In this document: in pieces, positions 63,744 through 64,000 of the stretch
How the letters are laid out: every line of letters begins with the position of its first letter
Position numbering within the stretch: the stretch's first letter is position 1
Assembly (NCBI GenBank): GCA_016938875.1
Contig: JAFGTV010000006.1
Location: 1 to 64,000, forward strand
Source: Paracoccaceae bacterium
Lineage (GTDB): Bacteria > Pseudomonadota > Alphaproteobacteria > Rhodobacterales > Rhodobacteraceae
DNA length: 64,000 nucleotides
Direction of reading: 5' to 3'
The notes under the pieces: model-generated
Database searches by the model: none
What the model saw: only the letters and a program-made list of their open reading frames with translations
Told to the model about the DNA's origin: nothing
Position numbers and translations under genes: made by a program

Positions 63744-64000
63744 ATGTATCCCTTTCTCAGACTGGCCAAGGAATTCTACATCCACCGCAAAGACCCCCCG
63801 CTGCCGTTGACCGGCACCCATGTGTCGCACCATGTTTGCTGGCCCTGGGATCTGGACCCGTGGATGGAGCTGAACAACGGCCGCACGCTGACGCTGCTGG
63901 ACCTGGGGCGGTTACCCCTGGCCAAACGGGTCGGCCTGATAGCCGCGCTGAAATCCCGGGGTTGGGGGCTGACCATGGCCGGGGTCAGCGTGCGCTATCG
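63744..64000 (+). CDS. Acyl-CoA thioesterase-like protein, N-terminal part (cut by window edge)
   Basis: The first 85 residues of a hotdog-fold thioesterase-like protein are present, beginning MYPFLRLAKEFYIHRKDPPL. The diagnostic segment is CWPWDLDPWMELNNGRTLT followed by LLDLGR, similar to the 4HBT-type proteins (THEM6-like) common in Rhodobacterales. AAGGAG lies about 9 nt before the ATG. The frame is open to the window end. It is divergent from yggT, with a 137-bp gap. Substrate unknown. Confidence 0.82.
   Translation, partial: MYPFLRLAKEFYIHRKDPPLPLTGTHVSHHVCWPWDLDPWMELNNGRTLTLLDLGRLPLAKRVGLIAALKSRGWGLTMAGVSVRY

Overview
This window is gene-dense, GC-rich chromosomal DNA from an alphaproteobacterium, almost certainly a member of the Rhodobacterales (Rhodobacter/Paracoccus/Roseobacter relatives). 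The strongest grounds are a RpoE-ChrR pair of the Rhodobacter sphaeroides singlet-oxygen type, a DNA polymerase IV with an N-terminal zinc ribbon, DUF3035, DUF1674 and DUF2783 proteins, and the gene order rsmB - heparinase-like - purH - lspA - DUF3035 - two M16 peptidases - mutL - rmuC. I see no insertion sequence, phage gene, integrase or CRISPR array. Both window ends cut a gene.

Layout. 1-5 kb: the MsrPQ periplasmic methionine sulfoxide repair pair, a membrane-anchored FMN glutamate-synthase-like protein, a DUF302 protein and two tandem fasciclin-domain proteins. 5-12.5 kb: clpB, pyrF, an NfeD/SPFH membrane pair, dinB, an N-formylglutamate amidohydrolase-like gene, tRNA-Val(GAC) and rpmJ. 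12.7-21.5 kb: one minus-strand operon with a complete LIV/HAAT-type ABC importer (two ATPases, two permeases, binding protein), a small intercalated membrane ORF, and an acyl-CoA ligase at each end. This suggests uptake and CoA-activation of an organic acid rather than of an amino acid. 22-24.7 kb: two saccharopine dehydrogenase-family genes (lysine metabolism) and a DUF3775 gene.

24.8-30.8 kb: the singlet-oxygen/sigma-E locus. rpoE-chrR reads rightward. A tightly overlapped five-gene operon (FAD oxidoreductase, DUF1365, MFS, DUF3833, SDR) reads leftward. Two back-to-back promoters of matching architecture (TGATC(C/T), 18 bp, TA) lie between them, so one sigma factor could fire both sides. 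30.8-42.4 kb: long leftward housekeeping run from rsmB to rmuC. 42.4-46.1 kb: DUF1674, a secreted orphan, dapB, rbfA, a phosphodiester-glycosidase-like gene and truB. 46.2-50.1 kb: a three-gene flavin monooxygenase operon, a near-perfect palindromic operator, a divergent MarR regulator and a thiolase, together resembling a small aromatic-acid catabolic unit.

50.1-64 kb: penicillin-binding protein 1C coupled to a thioester-containing alpha-2-macroglobulin (periplasmic defence/wall repair), a soluble hybrid histidine kinase with two receivers, yaaA, recQ, a YggT protein and the start of an acyl-CoA thioesterase gene.

Many minus-strand genes are joined by ATGA or TGATG stop/start overlaps, so translational coupling is a major feature of this chromosome segment. 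Start codons were chosen from Shine-Dalgarno spacing and family N-termini. Functions rest on recognised motifs and context, without database searches.
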